From the NCBI GenBank assembly GCA_001788395.1, contig MGBT01000118.1, positions 1 through 39,339 on the forward strand: a stretch of 39,339 bases of DNA, read 5' to 3'. The notes under the pieces were generated by a model. It saw only the letters and a program-made list of their open reading frames with translations. It had not been told where the DNA came from and did no database searches. The DNA comes from Candidatus Rokubacteria bacterium GWA2_70_23. GTDB taxonomy: Bacteria; Methylomirabilota; Methylomirabilia; Rokubacteriales; CSP1-6. A program made the position numbers and the translations under genes. Numbering within the stretch: the first letter of the stretch is position 1; every line of letters begins with the position of its first letter. Below are positions 31,464-39,314 of the stretch, piece by piece.

Positions 31464-33044
31464 CTACGGGCCGGGTGCGGGCGCCGTCGGCACATCCAGC
31501 ACGCTGCGCCACCGCTCGGGTACCGGGCTCTTCAGCTTCCAGTGGACGGTGATCGGGCGGTCGCCGTCCCGCGGAGGAATTCGCACTCGCCACAGTACAG
31601 AAACGGGGCCGCGCGCCCGTCGACCTTCGGCGTCTTCCGCACGAAGAGGTGAACGGGGATGCCCAGTTCAACGTGCCGGGCCAGCTTCCGCTCGGTGGCG
31701 CCGGCACGATGCTGCTTGTTCTGGCTCTGCCACTGAAATCGGTCGGGGGCGTCGAAGCGATCCTCGTAGCGGTGCTCCTTCGCCTGGGTGGACTTGTCGA
31801 GCGTGACCAGGAGGACGACACGATTGTTCTTGAAGATGAAACCCTGGGTCCAGACAGGAGCGCTGTAGGGAAGGCCGAAGAGCCGCGGGATCGCCTCACG
31901 AGGATACTGTCGCCACTCCTCTGGCTCGTGAGAGGGGGCGGTGTGGTGGAGCGGCAAGAGTCGATACGTGTTGTCCGCGGCCCGCTCAAAGCGAACGTGA
32001 AAGCTGGTGCCGGGGCGCCCGGCGTCCGGCCCGAACCATGACCGGAGCAGGCCAGGCAACTCGTTCCGCGTCGACCCGGGAGCCCGGATCACGTTCACGG
32101 CGATCCTGGCGAACTGCGCTTCGTATGGCTGGCCGTCGATGAGGATGGGCGTCGATCCCTCTGGGATGTCGGGGCGCGCCGCGCGGTCGGGGAGAAAGAG
32201 GATCGGCCGGCCGCCGGCATGACTGACCTTGCAGACGATGGCGTCCTCAGTCTCAGGCTGCCGCTGGAGGTACTCGGCGAGACGCCAGTCCACGAGCTCC
32301 CGCACGAGCTCCTGGAACGCGTCACGTTGGGGTGAGGGGAGATCGAAGCGACTCGAGAAGCGGCCCGCCTCGTAGGCGAAGTACGCGACGCCATGGGTGC
32401 CCGCACCGCCGGACCAGGCTGCGATCGGGTTGATCTCCAGGTGACGCTTCAGGGCTTGCGGATCGGCCAGCGCCGCCCCGAAGTCCGCCTGGAGACGAGC
32501 AGACCGCCGGGCCAGCTGGCTGACGGTTCGGGCGAGATCATCGATCGGGACCGTTCCCGGAAGACAGTTCTCGTTCAGCATCGCGAGGAGGACGACCATC
32601 TTGTAGCTCTTGGTCATCGGGGTCGTCTCGAGGTCTTCGAGGAACTCGTGCAGGCCTGGGGTTCCCGCCGGTCCCGCGGCCGTCCCCCTGACCAGGCTTG
32701 CCTGGGGCTCGCCGAGATCGCCCATCTGGTCGACGAACCGGAGCCACGAGCCGTGCGAGCGCCTCACCGCGCGCGGCGGATAGCCCTCGTGAAACGCCTC
32801 GAGGGCACGCGGCCGGCTCCCGTGACGCTCGCGGAAGTCCCCGTACCACGCCCGGAAGGCATCGTGCGTCGGCATGGGCAGCAGGGCACGCAGGATCTCG
32901 ATGGCGCGAAGGTCATGCGTGACCTCGCAGCCGGGCGGCAGCTCGAGCGAGCCCGCCACGGCATGGGTCAGCGCCTCGGCCACCGCGGCCGCGAAGGGCG
33001 GGAGCCCGAGGAGCATCTGGGGCTTGAGCAGAAAGGTGCGGTGA
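31464..33044 (-). pseudogene. Truncated, frameshifted DUF3427 helicase C-terminus
   Basis: Carries only the C-terminal accessory region of a DEAD/DEAH helicase of the DUF3427 group, found in defence and restriction-like loci. Landmarks: EIPRLFGLPYS-like stretch (AIPRLFGLPYSAPVW), VVLLVTLDKS, DRFQWQSQNKQHR, VHLFVRKTPK and FLYCGECEFL. After CEFLR a single missing base near 31578 shifts the frame; the continuation DGDRPITVHWKLKSPVPE runs to TAG at 31464-31466. At the other end the coding sequence stops exactly where the inverted repeat begins (33045), with TAG just inside it. The ATPase domains are absent. Confidence 0.85.
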
Positions 33045-33291
33045 CCTCGACGCTAACGAGAAGTTGACCACTTGTGCTCGCATAGAGTGACCCGCTCCTT
33101 TTTTCTGGCGACTTTCTTGCAATCGTCGTAGGGCCTGTGGGAAGTGTGGGCATCGGCTGTATGATGTCCACACTTCCCACAGGCTTCCTCTCCGCAGTCG
33201 AACCGTCGTCTGGCAGCCTGCCCTCCAGCTCCCCGATCGGGTGGGTCACTTCTGACAAGCACACCCCTGGCGTTTCTCGCGAGCGTCTAAG
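33045..33291 (+). repeat. Left 247-bp inverted repeat arm
   Basis: Matches the reverse complement of 35250-35496 with 4 mismatches in 247. It starts CCTCGACGCTAACGAG and ends GCGAGCGTCTAAG. Bases 33134-33183 form a hairpin: CCTGTGGGAAGTGTGG pairs perfectly with CCACACTTCCCACAGG across an 18-nt loop. Confidence 0.95.
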
Positions 33292-33536
33292 TGACGGCGG
33301 CCCTGGCACCCGTGATGACCGGCCTGGTCACGCTCTCGGATCGCGAGGAGGAGTACGTCGAGCGCATGCAGTGGGGCGAGTTCCAGCCGGAGCTGGTCGT
33401 GGGGGACGAGCCCGAGCTGCTGGACCGGGTGCGCCGGCATCCGATGCTGCTCTGGAAGGCGGAGAATGGTCGGAAGCGGCGCCGGCCGGGCCGGGGTGGA
33501 GGCTCGGCCGTGGGCGCCGGGCGTCGCGGGCGGTAG
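33291..33536 (+). pseudogene. C-terminal fragment resembling AbiEii-type nucleotidyltransferase
   Basis: 81 codons open from GTG 33291, at the last base of the left repeat arm. The stretch LAPVMTGLVTLSDREEEYVE, then FQPELVVGDEPELLDRVRRH and PMLLWKAENGRKRR, resembles the C-terminal tail of AbiEii/AbiGii-type toxin nucleotidyltransferases. The catalytic N-terminal domain is absent, apparently cut at the repeat edge. The assignment is from memory of the family and is moderate. The final ~25 residues are Gly/Arg-rich low complexity. Confidence 0.5.
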
Positions 33537-33589
33537 GGCTCGCGGGAAGGGCGAGGAGGGCGACGGGTCGGCCGATCGGGGGCACGCGG

Positions 33590-33751
33590 GTGACCGACAT
33601 GCGGGACTGCCTGGATGCCTCGGGCGCCATCCCCGAGAGCCTTCCGGGTCCCGCGCTGAACCCGGCCTTGTTCCGTGAGGCGATCGTGGCCTGGGTGACC
33701 AGCGGCCCGTCGGCGGATGATCCCCTGAACCCCTTGACACCATCGATGTGA
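33590..33751 (+). CDS. Small hypothetical protein (53 aa)
   Basis: GTG 33590 to TGA 33751: a plausible short protein with MRDCLDASGAIPESLPGPAL, then NPALFREAIVAWVT and an acidic/Pro tail. Not recognised. The stop overlaps the higBA promoter spacer. It may be the end of an older gene. Confidence 0.35.
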   Translation: MTDMRDCLDASGAIPESLPGPALNPALFREAIVAWVTSGPSADDPLNPLTPSM

Positions 33752-33780
33752 CACCTATACTATTCACCCTTGAGGTGAAT
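33734..33780 (+). promoter_or_regulatory. Promoter and operator of higBA
   Basis: Near-perfect sigma-70 promoter: TTGACA (33734-33739), 16-nt spacer, TATACT (33756-33761). Immediately behind it is a perfect inverted repeat ATTCACC-CTTGA-GGTGAAT (33762-33780), placed to block initiation. This is the expected autoregulatory operator for a HigA-type antitoxin. The local AT content is far above the surroundings. Confidence 0.8.
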
Positions 33781-33808
33781 ATAAATGCCGCAGCTCGGAT
33801 GATGGCGA

Positions 33809-34111
33809 GTGCAGGTCGAGTTCCGGACGCATCGGCTTCGATCGTGCTACGTGGATTCGTCGGCTGGCGCCCGTGAGTGGGGTGACAAGGTCGCTCGGAG
33901 GTACATCGAGCGAGTCAACGTGCTGAAGGCGGCGAAGGCGGCCGACGACCTTTACAAGGTCGCTGCGTTGCGGTTCCACCCCCTCAAGGGGGACCGTCAG
34001 GGGCAGCACTCGATAACGCTCGTCGACCGCTGGCGGATGGTCGTGACATTTCGCGACGACGCGCTCACCGTCGTCCGCATCGAGGAGGTGAGTGCACACT
34101 ATGGCAACTGA
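33809..34111 (+). CDS. higB: HigB-type (RelE superfamily) toxin
   Basis: 100 aa from GTG 33809. Typical HigB layout: a short first strand, helices with WGDKVARRYIERVNVLKAAK, DLYKVAALRFHPLKGDR, then QHSITLVDRWRMVVTF and a final strand VVRIEEVSAHY. The family cleaves mRNA on the ribosome; catalytic basic residues would be among R/K/H of the HPLKGDR and DRWRM segments. It precedes the antitoxin gene (inverse order, characteristic of higBA) and overlaps it by 11 bp. The promoter and operator lie just upstream. Confidence 0.88.
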   Translation: MQVEFRTHRLRSCYVDSSAGAREWGDKVARRYIERVNVLKAAKAADDLYKVAALRFHPLKGDRQGQHSITLVDRWRMVVTFRDDALTVVRIEEVSAHYGN

Positions 34112-35189
34112 GCAGATCCTGTCCGATCTACCGATCCCCCCCGGGGAACTCCTCGCGGAAACCATCGAGGCCGCAGGCTTGAGTCAGGCCGCGCTTGCGC
34201 GCCGGATGGGCCGTCCCGCTCAGGCGATCAACGAGATCGTCCGCGGGACTAAAGAGATCACCGCGGAGACCGCCATCCAGCTCGAGCGAGTTCTCGGCGT
34301 CCCCGCGCACATGTGGCTCGGCCTGGAGGCGGAGTTTCAACACACGAAGGCGCGCCGGGAAGACCGGCACCGCCTTCAGGCCGAGGCCAAGCTGGCGGCT
34401 CGCTTCCCGTGTCGCGCCATGCGGCGCTTAGGCTGGCTCAAGAAGACCAAGGGCCGTGTGAGCGAGGTTGAAGCCCTCCTGGGCTTCTTCGGGGTCGGCA
34501 CCCTGGCGGCTATCGCTGACGCCGAGGGCGCCGCCTATCGGTTGTCCCGCTCTCGGCCGGCGCAACCCGAGGCACTCGCGGCGTGGCTTCGCAAGGGGGC
34601 CCTCGAGGCCCAACGGGTGAAGACGGACGCCTTCAACGAGCAGCGGCTCACGGACCTCTTGCCCGAGCTGCGATCACTGACCAGGGCCGGGCCGGAAGTC
34701 TTCGAGCCTGAGGTGAAGCGCGAGTTGGCCTCCTGTGGAGTGGCGCTGGTCCTGCTGCCACACCTTCCGAAGACGCGCGCCCATGGCGCCATGAGGTGGA
34801 TCTCCCCAGCGAAGGTACTCGTCCAGTTGAGCCTCCGCGGGAAGTGGGCGGACATCTTCTGGTTCACCTTGTTCCACGAACTCGGCCATGTTCTACGGCA
34901 TGGCCGCCGGGACGTCTTCATAGAATGGCTGGTCGGCGACGATCAAGACGACCGGGAGCGCGAAGCGGACGCGTTCGCGGCGGAGGCGCTGATTCCCCAA
35001 CCGGCATACGACGCGTTCCTGCGGCGCCACCCGGTCCTGTCGGCTGCGGCTGTCGGTGCCTTTGCCGCTCAGCAGAGCGTCGCTCCCGGCATTGTGGTGG
35101 GCCGTCTGCAGCACGATCGAAAGCTCGACCATTCGGATCTCAACCGCTTGAGAGTGCGATATGCGAGGGTGGCCGAGACGGAGAGATGA
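34101..35189 (+). CDS. higA: HigA antitoxin fused to an ImmA/IrrE metallopeptidase domain
   Basis: 362 aa from ATG 34101; GGAGG lies 12 nt upstream, and a GTG at 34092 is too close to it. N-terminal HigA-type Xre helix-turn-helix: PPGELLAETIEAAGLSQAAL, then MGRPAQAINEIVRGTKEIT and the RVLGVPAHMWLGLE end. A linker follows, then a C-terminal ImmA/IrrE (COG2856) zinc-peptidase with HELGHVLRHG (H259, E260, H263) and AFAAEALIP as the downstream acidic ligand region. The DNA-binding half neutralises HigB and represses the operon. The peptidase half is typical of stress or phage-responsive regulators and may control antitoxin stability. Confidence 0.9.
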   Translation: MATEQILSDLPIPPGELLAETIEAAGLSQAALARRMGRPAQAINEIVRGTKEITAETAIQLERVLGVPAHMWLGLEAEFQHTKARREDRHRLQAEAKLAARFPCRAMRRLGWLKKTKGRVSEVEALLGFFGVGTLAAIADAEGAAYRLSRSRPAQPEALAAWLRKGALEAQRVKTDAFNEQRLTDLLPELRSLTRAGPEVFEPEVKRELASCGVALVLLPHLPKTRAHGAMRWISPAKVLVQLSLRGKWADIFWFTLFHELGHVLRHGRRDVFIEWLVGDDQDDREREADAFAAEALIPQPAYDAFLRRHPVLSAAAVGAFAAQQSVAPGIVVGRLQHDRKLDHSDLNRLRVRYARVAETER

Positions 35190-35249
35190 GATGTGGTCAA
35201 GGGGTCGCGGCACGTGGGGTCGTTTGGTGGGCGCGGGTGTCGTGACGGC

Positions 35250-35496
35250 CTTAGACGCTCGCGAGACACGCCAGGGGTGTGCTTGTCAGAAGTGACCCAC
35301 CCGATCGGGGAGCTGGAGGGCAGGCTGCCAGACGACGGTTCGACTGCGGAGAGGAAGCCTGTGGAAAGTGTGGACATCATACAGCCGATGCCCACACTTC
35401 CCACAGGCCCTACGACGATTGCAAGAAAGTCGCCAGAAAAAAGGAGCGGGTCGCTCTATGCGAGCACAAGTGGTCAACTTCTCGTTAGTGTCGAGG
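35250..35496 (-). repeat. Right 247-bp inverted repeat arm
   Basis: Reverse complement of 33045-33291 with 4 mismatches. The hairpin is at 35358-35407, with one mismatch in its stem (GTGGAAAGTG versus GTGGGAAGTG). Open reading across it gives a 69-codon Cys/Lys-rich frame present in both arms, probably not a gene. Confidence 0.95.
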
Positions 35497-35585
35497 CGAT
35501 TCGGGCCAATATATGTAGCCAAGATGTAGAGGCGGTATGGTGAGGAGAGTTATATCTTGGATTCGGCAGAATAGGCAGGGAATGA

Positions 35586-37453
35586 TGTAGCCAAGATTGT
35601 TCTTGACCTCCCGCCGGCTCCCCGCGTAGGATAGCAGCATGACGCGCGCCTCCGGGGCCTGTCACGTCGCCGAGATTACACGCACGCACGGCGGCCGGCG
35701 CTATCGCTCGTACCTCCTGCGTCGCACCTATCGCCAGGACGGCAAGGTCAAGCACGAAACCCTCGGGAATCTCTCCCGCCTCCCGGCCGCGACGATTGAG
35801 CTGATTCGCCGCGCCGTGCGGGGCGACGCGCTGGTCCCGCCCGACGACGCCTTCGACGTCATCCGCTCCCGGCCCCACGGCCATGTCGCCGCGGTCGTGG
35901 GCACGGCGCGGAAGTTGGGGCTCCCCGCGCTCCTCGCGGCCACGCGCAGCCGGGAGCGGGATCTCGTCGAGGCCCTGATCGCGGCGCGCCTGCTGGATCC
36001 CTGTTCCAAGCTCGCGACGGCGCGGGCCCTCGGGGCCGAGACCGAGGAGTCCTCCCTCGGCGAGAGCCTCGGCGTGGCCGACGCCGACGAGGACGCGCTC
36101 TACGAGGCGATGGATTGGCTCCTGGCGCGGCAAGGGCGCGTGGAGCAGGCCCTGGCGCGGCGGCATCTGACCGACGGCGGGCTCATCCTCTATGACGTGA
36201 CCTCGACGTACTTCGAAGGCCGGAAGTGTCCCTTGGCGAAGTTCGGCCATCCGCGCGACGGGCGGCGGGACAAGCTGCAGATCGTCTTCGGGCTCCTGAC
36301 GAATGGCGACGGCTGCCCGGTCGCGGTCGAAGTGTTCGAGGGCAACACCGGCGACCCCAAGACCGTGCCGGCGCAGATCAAGAAGATCCGCGAGCGGTTC
36401 GGGATCACGCGCGTCGTGCTGGTCGGCGACCGCGGGATGCTGACGGACGCCCGCCTGCGGGAGGATCTGCGGCCGATCGAGGGGCTCGACTGGATTACCG
36501 CGCTGCGCGCGCCGGCGATTCAGGCGCTGGCCGCGGGCGGGGCCCTGCAGCTGTCGCTCTTCGATCAGCAGGACCTGGCCGAGATCACGCATCCCGACTA
36601 TCCCGGCGAGCGGCTCATCGTCTGTAAGAATCCCCTCTTGGCCGAGGAGCGAGCGCGCAAGCGTGGGGAGCTCCTGGAGGCGACCGACTGTGAGCTGGCC
36701 AAGATCGCGGCCGCCACCGCGCGCGCGAAGCGGCCGCTGCGCGGCCAGGCCCGCATCGCGCTCCGGGTCGGCAAGGTGCTCGGGCGGCGGAAGGTCGGCA
36801 AGCACTTCACGCTCGAGATCACCGACACGAGCTTCCGCGCCGCGCGCGACGAGGCGGCCATCGCGCAGGAGGCCGCCCTCGATGGGATCTACGTCATCCG
36901 CACGAGCGTGGACGCCGACCGCCTCGCGACGGTCGAGGCCGTCCGGAGCTACAAGCGGCTGGCCGCCATCGAGCGGGCGTTCCGGAGCCTCAAGACCGTC
37001 GACCTCAAGGTGCGCCCCATTCACCACCGCAAGGCCGACCGCGTCCGGGCGCACGTGTTCCTCTGCATGCTGGCCTACTACGTCGAGTGGCACATGCGGC
37101 GCGCGGTAGCCCCGATGCTCTTCGACGATGACGATCCGGTGGCCGCCGAGGCCGCGCGCCGCTCGGTGGTGGCGCCGGCCCAGCGGTCGCCCCGGGCGAA
37201 GGCCAAAGCGCGGACGAAGCGGACGGATGAGGGGGAGCCCGTCCACAGCTTCCACTCGCTCCTGCGCCATCTGCGGACAATCGTGAAGGATCGCATGCGC
37301 CTGAAGTCCGGCGCGGCGATCGAGTTCGAGAAAATCACGACGCCGACCCCGCTCCAGCAGCGCGCCCTCGATCGGCTCGGAGTCTCCCTCACCCTGTAGC
37401 CAGAACGCCCAGGCCCCGAGACATGCCTTCGTCAAGAACATCAACGCCATACC
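35586..37453 (+). mobile_element. IS1634-family insertion sequence
   Basis: An intact transposase gene flanked by a 10-bp inverted match, TGTTCTTGAC (35598-35607) and GTCAAGAACA (37431-37440), with weaker similarity continuing outward. The exact ends and any target duplication are unclear. TGTAGCCAAGAT occurs directly repeated at 35514-35525 and 35586-35597, with an inverted ATCTTGG between, and may be end-proximal binding sites. Confidence 0.55.
35639..37399 (+). CDS. IS1634-family DDE transposase
   Basis: 586 aa, full length and uninterrupted. N-terminal ~170 residues are the family's helical region (GNLSRLPAATIELIRRAV, LVEALIAARLLDPCSKL). The RNase H-like core follows with D186 (ILYDVTSTYFEG), D264 (VVLVGDRGMLT) and E445 (YKRLAAIERAFRSLKT). 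The large insertion between the second D and the E (~180 aa) is normal for IS4/IS1634-type enzymes. HVFLCMLAYYVEWHMRR is also typical. Start at ATG 35639. Intact, so the element may still be active. Confidence 0.93.
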   Translation: MTRASGACHVAEITRTHGGRRYRSYLLRRTYRQDGKVKHETLGNLSRLPAATIELIRRAVRGDALVPPDDAFDVIRSRPHGHVAAVVGTARKLGLPALLAATRSRERDLVEALIAARLLDPCSKLATARALGAETEESSLGESLGVADADEDALYEAMDWLLARQGRVEQALARRHLTDGGLILYDVTSTYFEGRKCPLAKFGHPRDGRRDKLQIVFGLLTNGDGCPVAVEVFEGNTGDPKTVPAQIKKIRERFGITRVVLVGDRGMLTDARLREDLRPIEGLDWITALRAPAIQALAAGGALQLSLFDQQDLAEITHPDYPGERLIVCKNPLLAEERARKRGELLEATDCELAKIAAATARAKRPLRGQARIALRVGKVLGRRKVGKHFTLEITDTSFRAARDEAAIAQEAALDGIYVIRTSVDADRLATVEAVRSYKRLAAIERAFRSLKTVDLKVRPIHHRKADRVRAHVFLCMLAYYVEWHMRRAVAPMLFDDDDPVAAEAARRSVVAPAQRSPRAKAKARTKRTDEGEPVHSFHSLLRHLRTIVKDRMRLKSGAAIEFEKITTPTPLQQRALDRLGVSLTL

Positions 37454-37469
37454 CTCTTGGGGAAGGGGG

Positions 37470-37491
37470 AACTTCGGGTTAGTGTTGGCGA
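37470..37491 (+). repeat. Third, diverged copy of the inverted-repeat tip
   Basis: AACTTCGGGTTAGTGTTGGCGA resembles the outer tip of the right arm at 35476-35499 (AACTTCTCGTTAGTGTCGAG, then GCGA), in the same orientation. It lies just beyond the IS1634 element. Confidence 0.5.
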
Positions 37492-37581
37492 CCCTCCGCG
37501 GCAAGGAGCCCGTGCTCGAGGTCTGCGCGGGGTGATGCGCGACGCGGTAATCCGCCGTCTCCCCCGAGGAGGGCGAGCCGT

Positions 37582-38496
37582 TCAGGCCAGCAGCGTCCCC
37601 CGCGTCCTGGTCGGCAGCCGGTAGACGCTGGTGCGTGCCGTGAGGAAGAGGACGCTGCCATCCTCGCCCCAGGCCAGGTTCGCGGGCAGCTCCGGCAGGA
37701 CGATGCGCCCGAGCAGCGCGCCGTTGGCGCGGCATACCCAGACGCCGCCGGGCCCGGTGCAGAACACGTTGCCTCGCACGTCGACCTTGAGGCCGTCGGG
37801 GACGCCGGGATCCTGCGACGCCATGTCCAGCAGGACACGGCTGTTCGTCAGCGAGCCGTCCGGGCGCAACTCGAACGCGCGGATGTGCTTGTAGCCCGAG
37901 TCGTCGATGTAGAGCACCGACTCGTCGGGGGAGAACCCGAGGCCGTTGGGCACCGCGAAGTCGTCCACCAGCAGGTGGAGGGTCCCGTCGGGCGCGATGC
38001 GGTACACGCCGTGGCAGGGCTGCTCCTTGCCCGGAATGGGCTGGGTCCACCAGCCCGGAGGCCGCGGCATGCCCGGCGTGCTGGGCTGGACGGCGTAGGG
38101 CGGGTCGGTGAAGTAGATGGAGCCGTCGGACTTGACCACGATGTCGTTGGGGCTGTTGAGCCGCTTGCCCTGGAACCGCTCGGCCAGGACCGCGCGGGTG
38201 CCGTCGGCGTCGACGCGGCTCACGCGGCGGCCGTCGTGCTCCGCCGCGAGCACCCGGCCCTGGCGATCCAGGGTGAGGCCATTGGACATGCCCGTGGCGA
38301 AGGTGGTCAGCTCCGGGCCCTCCGGCAGCCGGCGCCAGCGCACGATGCGCTTGTTCGGGATGTCGCTGAAGAGCAGGGCGCCGCCGCGCCACACCGGCCC
38401 TTCGGTGAAGGTGAGCCCCCCGGCGATGCGGTCGATGGGGGCGTCGGGGGTGACGAGATCGTGCAGGCCCGGGTCGTGCGCTTCCAGGGGTGCCAT
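37582..38496 (-). CDS. SMP-30/gluconolactonase-family sugar lactonase
   Basis: 304 aa from ATG 38496, with AAGGAG 9 nt upstream. Six-bladed beta-propeller pattern with the calcium and active-site residues of the family: TFTEGPVWRG (Glu of blade 1), LNSPNDIVVKSDGSIYFTDP (Asn and Asp) and NGLGFSPDESVLYIDDS (Asn and Asp). It hydrolyses aldono- or uronolactones. It lies 29 bp downstream of a uronate-dehydrogenase-like gene, which would supply the lactone, so the pair plausibly oxidises a hexuronate to an aldarate. Confidence 0.9.
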   Translation of the reverse strand: MAPLEAHDPGLHDLVTPDAPIDRIAGGLTFTEGPVWRGGALLFSDIPNKRIVRWRRLPEGPELTTFATGMSNGLTLDRQGRVLAAEHDGRRVSRVDADGTRAVLAERFQGKRLNSPNDIVVKSDGSIYFTDPPYAVQPSTPGMPRPPGWWTQPIPGKEQPCHGVYRIAPDGTLHLLVDDFAVPNGLGFSPDESVLYIDDSGYKHIRAFELRPDGSLTNSRVLLDMASQDPGVPDGLKVDVRGNVFCTGPGGVWVCRANGALLGRIVLPELPANLAWGEDGSVLFLTARTSVYRLPTRTRGTLLA

Positions 38497-38525
38497 GAGG
38501 GTCGGCTCCTTGTCGGGTCGGCGGC

Positions 38526-39314
38526 TCAGCGCGCTCGCGTGGCCCTGAAGTGCTCGGCGTTGTCCCGCGGCGCGTAGCCAAGCCGCGAGCGCGCGCGAAG
38601 CGTGTCGTAGATCTTCCACGTGTTGTCGGAGGCTCCGAAGACGACCTCGTACGTGACGTGGGGCGCGTCGATGGCGCGCTCTGTGAGGTGCGCCAGGTCC
38701 CGGTGGCTCAGCCACGAGACGAAGCTGCGCGCGTCGCTGCCGGGCCCGTCCTCCCGCCCCACCGTGCCCAGCCGCACCACGACCACCTCCATGCCGTACG
38801 CCTCCGCGCAGTACTTGCCCAGCGCCTCGCCGAACATCTTGCTCACGGCGTACGGGCCGTCGGGGCGGGCGGGCATCTCGGCCGTCACCAGCGGCACCCC
38901 GGCCGGATCGAGGCCCGCGTAGTCGCCGGTCGCGACCCGGGACCAGGGGGCGTCGTTCTCGTACATGCCGCACACGTGCATGGAGCTGAAGAAGACGAAG
39001 CGCTTCACGCCGCCCTGCCGCGCGGCCTCGTACACGTTGGCCGTCGCCACCACGTTGTCCGGGATCAGCGTGTCCCAGCCGATGTCGGGCGTGTGGCGCG
39101 GATCGGCGGCGAGGTGGACCACGGCGTCGGCCCCCGTGAAGACAGGCAGGATGGCGTCGAGGTCCGTCAGGCTGGCGACGAGCGCGCCGGGCACGCCCGG
39201 CGTCGGGACGCGGTCGATGCCACGCAGCCGGTACTTGCCGGCCAGCGCGCGCCGCAGGATCGCGCCGATGCGTCCGCCCGAGCCCGTGATGACGACCGTT
39301 GCCTGCTCTGCCAC
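38526..39314 (-). CDS. NAD-dependent uronate dehydrogenase-like epimerase/dehydratase-family protein
   Basis: 262 aa from GTG 39314, preceded by AGGAGG at 6 nt. Short-chain dehydrogenase fold: ITGSGGRIG near residues 9-17, DAVVHLAADPRHTPD, catalytic Ser in VFFSSMHVCG and YAVSK (Tyr-x3-Lys). The length (~260 aa) and the GSGGRIG and HLAA motifs fit hexuronate dehydrogenase, which makes an aldarolactone with NAD+. The following lactonase supports this reading. First gene of the pair; its promoter may lie outside the window. Confidence 0.82.
   Translation of the reverse strand: MAEQATVVITGSGGRIGAILRRALAGKYRLRGIDRVPTPGVPGALVASLTDLDAILPVFTGADAVVHLAADPRHTPDIGWDTLIPDNVVATANVYEAARQGGVKRFVFFSSMHVCGMYENDAPWSRVATGDYAGLDPAGVPLVTAEMPARPDGPYAVSKMFGEALGKYCAEAYGMEVVVVRLGTVGREDGPGSDARSFVSWLSHRDLAHLTERAIDAPHVTYEVVFGASDNTWKIYDTLRARSRLGYAPRDNAEHFRATRAR

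Larger units (their letters stand above)
33045..35496. mobile_element. 2.45-kb unit bounded by 247-bp inverted repeats, carrying higBA
   Basis: Two near-identical 247-bp arms in inverted orientation enclose an AbiEii-like remnant, a small hypothetical gene and a HigB/HigA-ImmA operon. No transposase or recombinase gene lies inside. The left arm interrupts the helicase remnant. The similarity ends abruptly at both inner and outer edges. Could be a pair of non-autonomous elements forming a composite, or two copies of an unknown small element. Confidence 0.65.

Noticed and set aside
34092-34100. GTG 34092 as the higA start
   Set aside because: Only 3 nt from the GGAGG; ATG 34101 is the workable start.
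35279-35488. 69-codon Cys-containing frame in both inverted-repeat arms (zinc-finger look)
   Set aside because: The apparent CGKCGHH motif is simply the translation of the hairpin; no ribosome-binding site and no recognisable family.
35514-35597. TGTAGCCAAGAT direct repeat as target-site duplication of the IS1634 element
   Set aside because: Both copies lie on the same side of the transposase, so they cannot be flanking target duplications; end-proximal binding sites are likelier.
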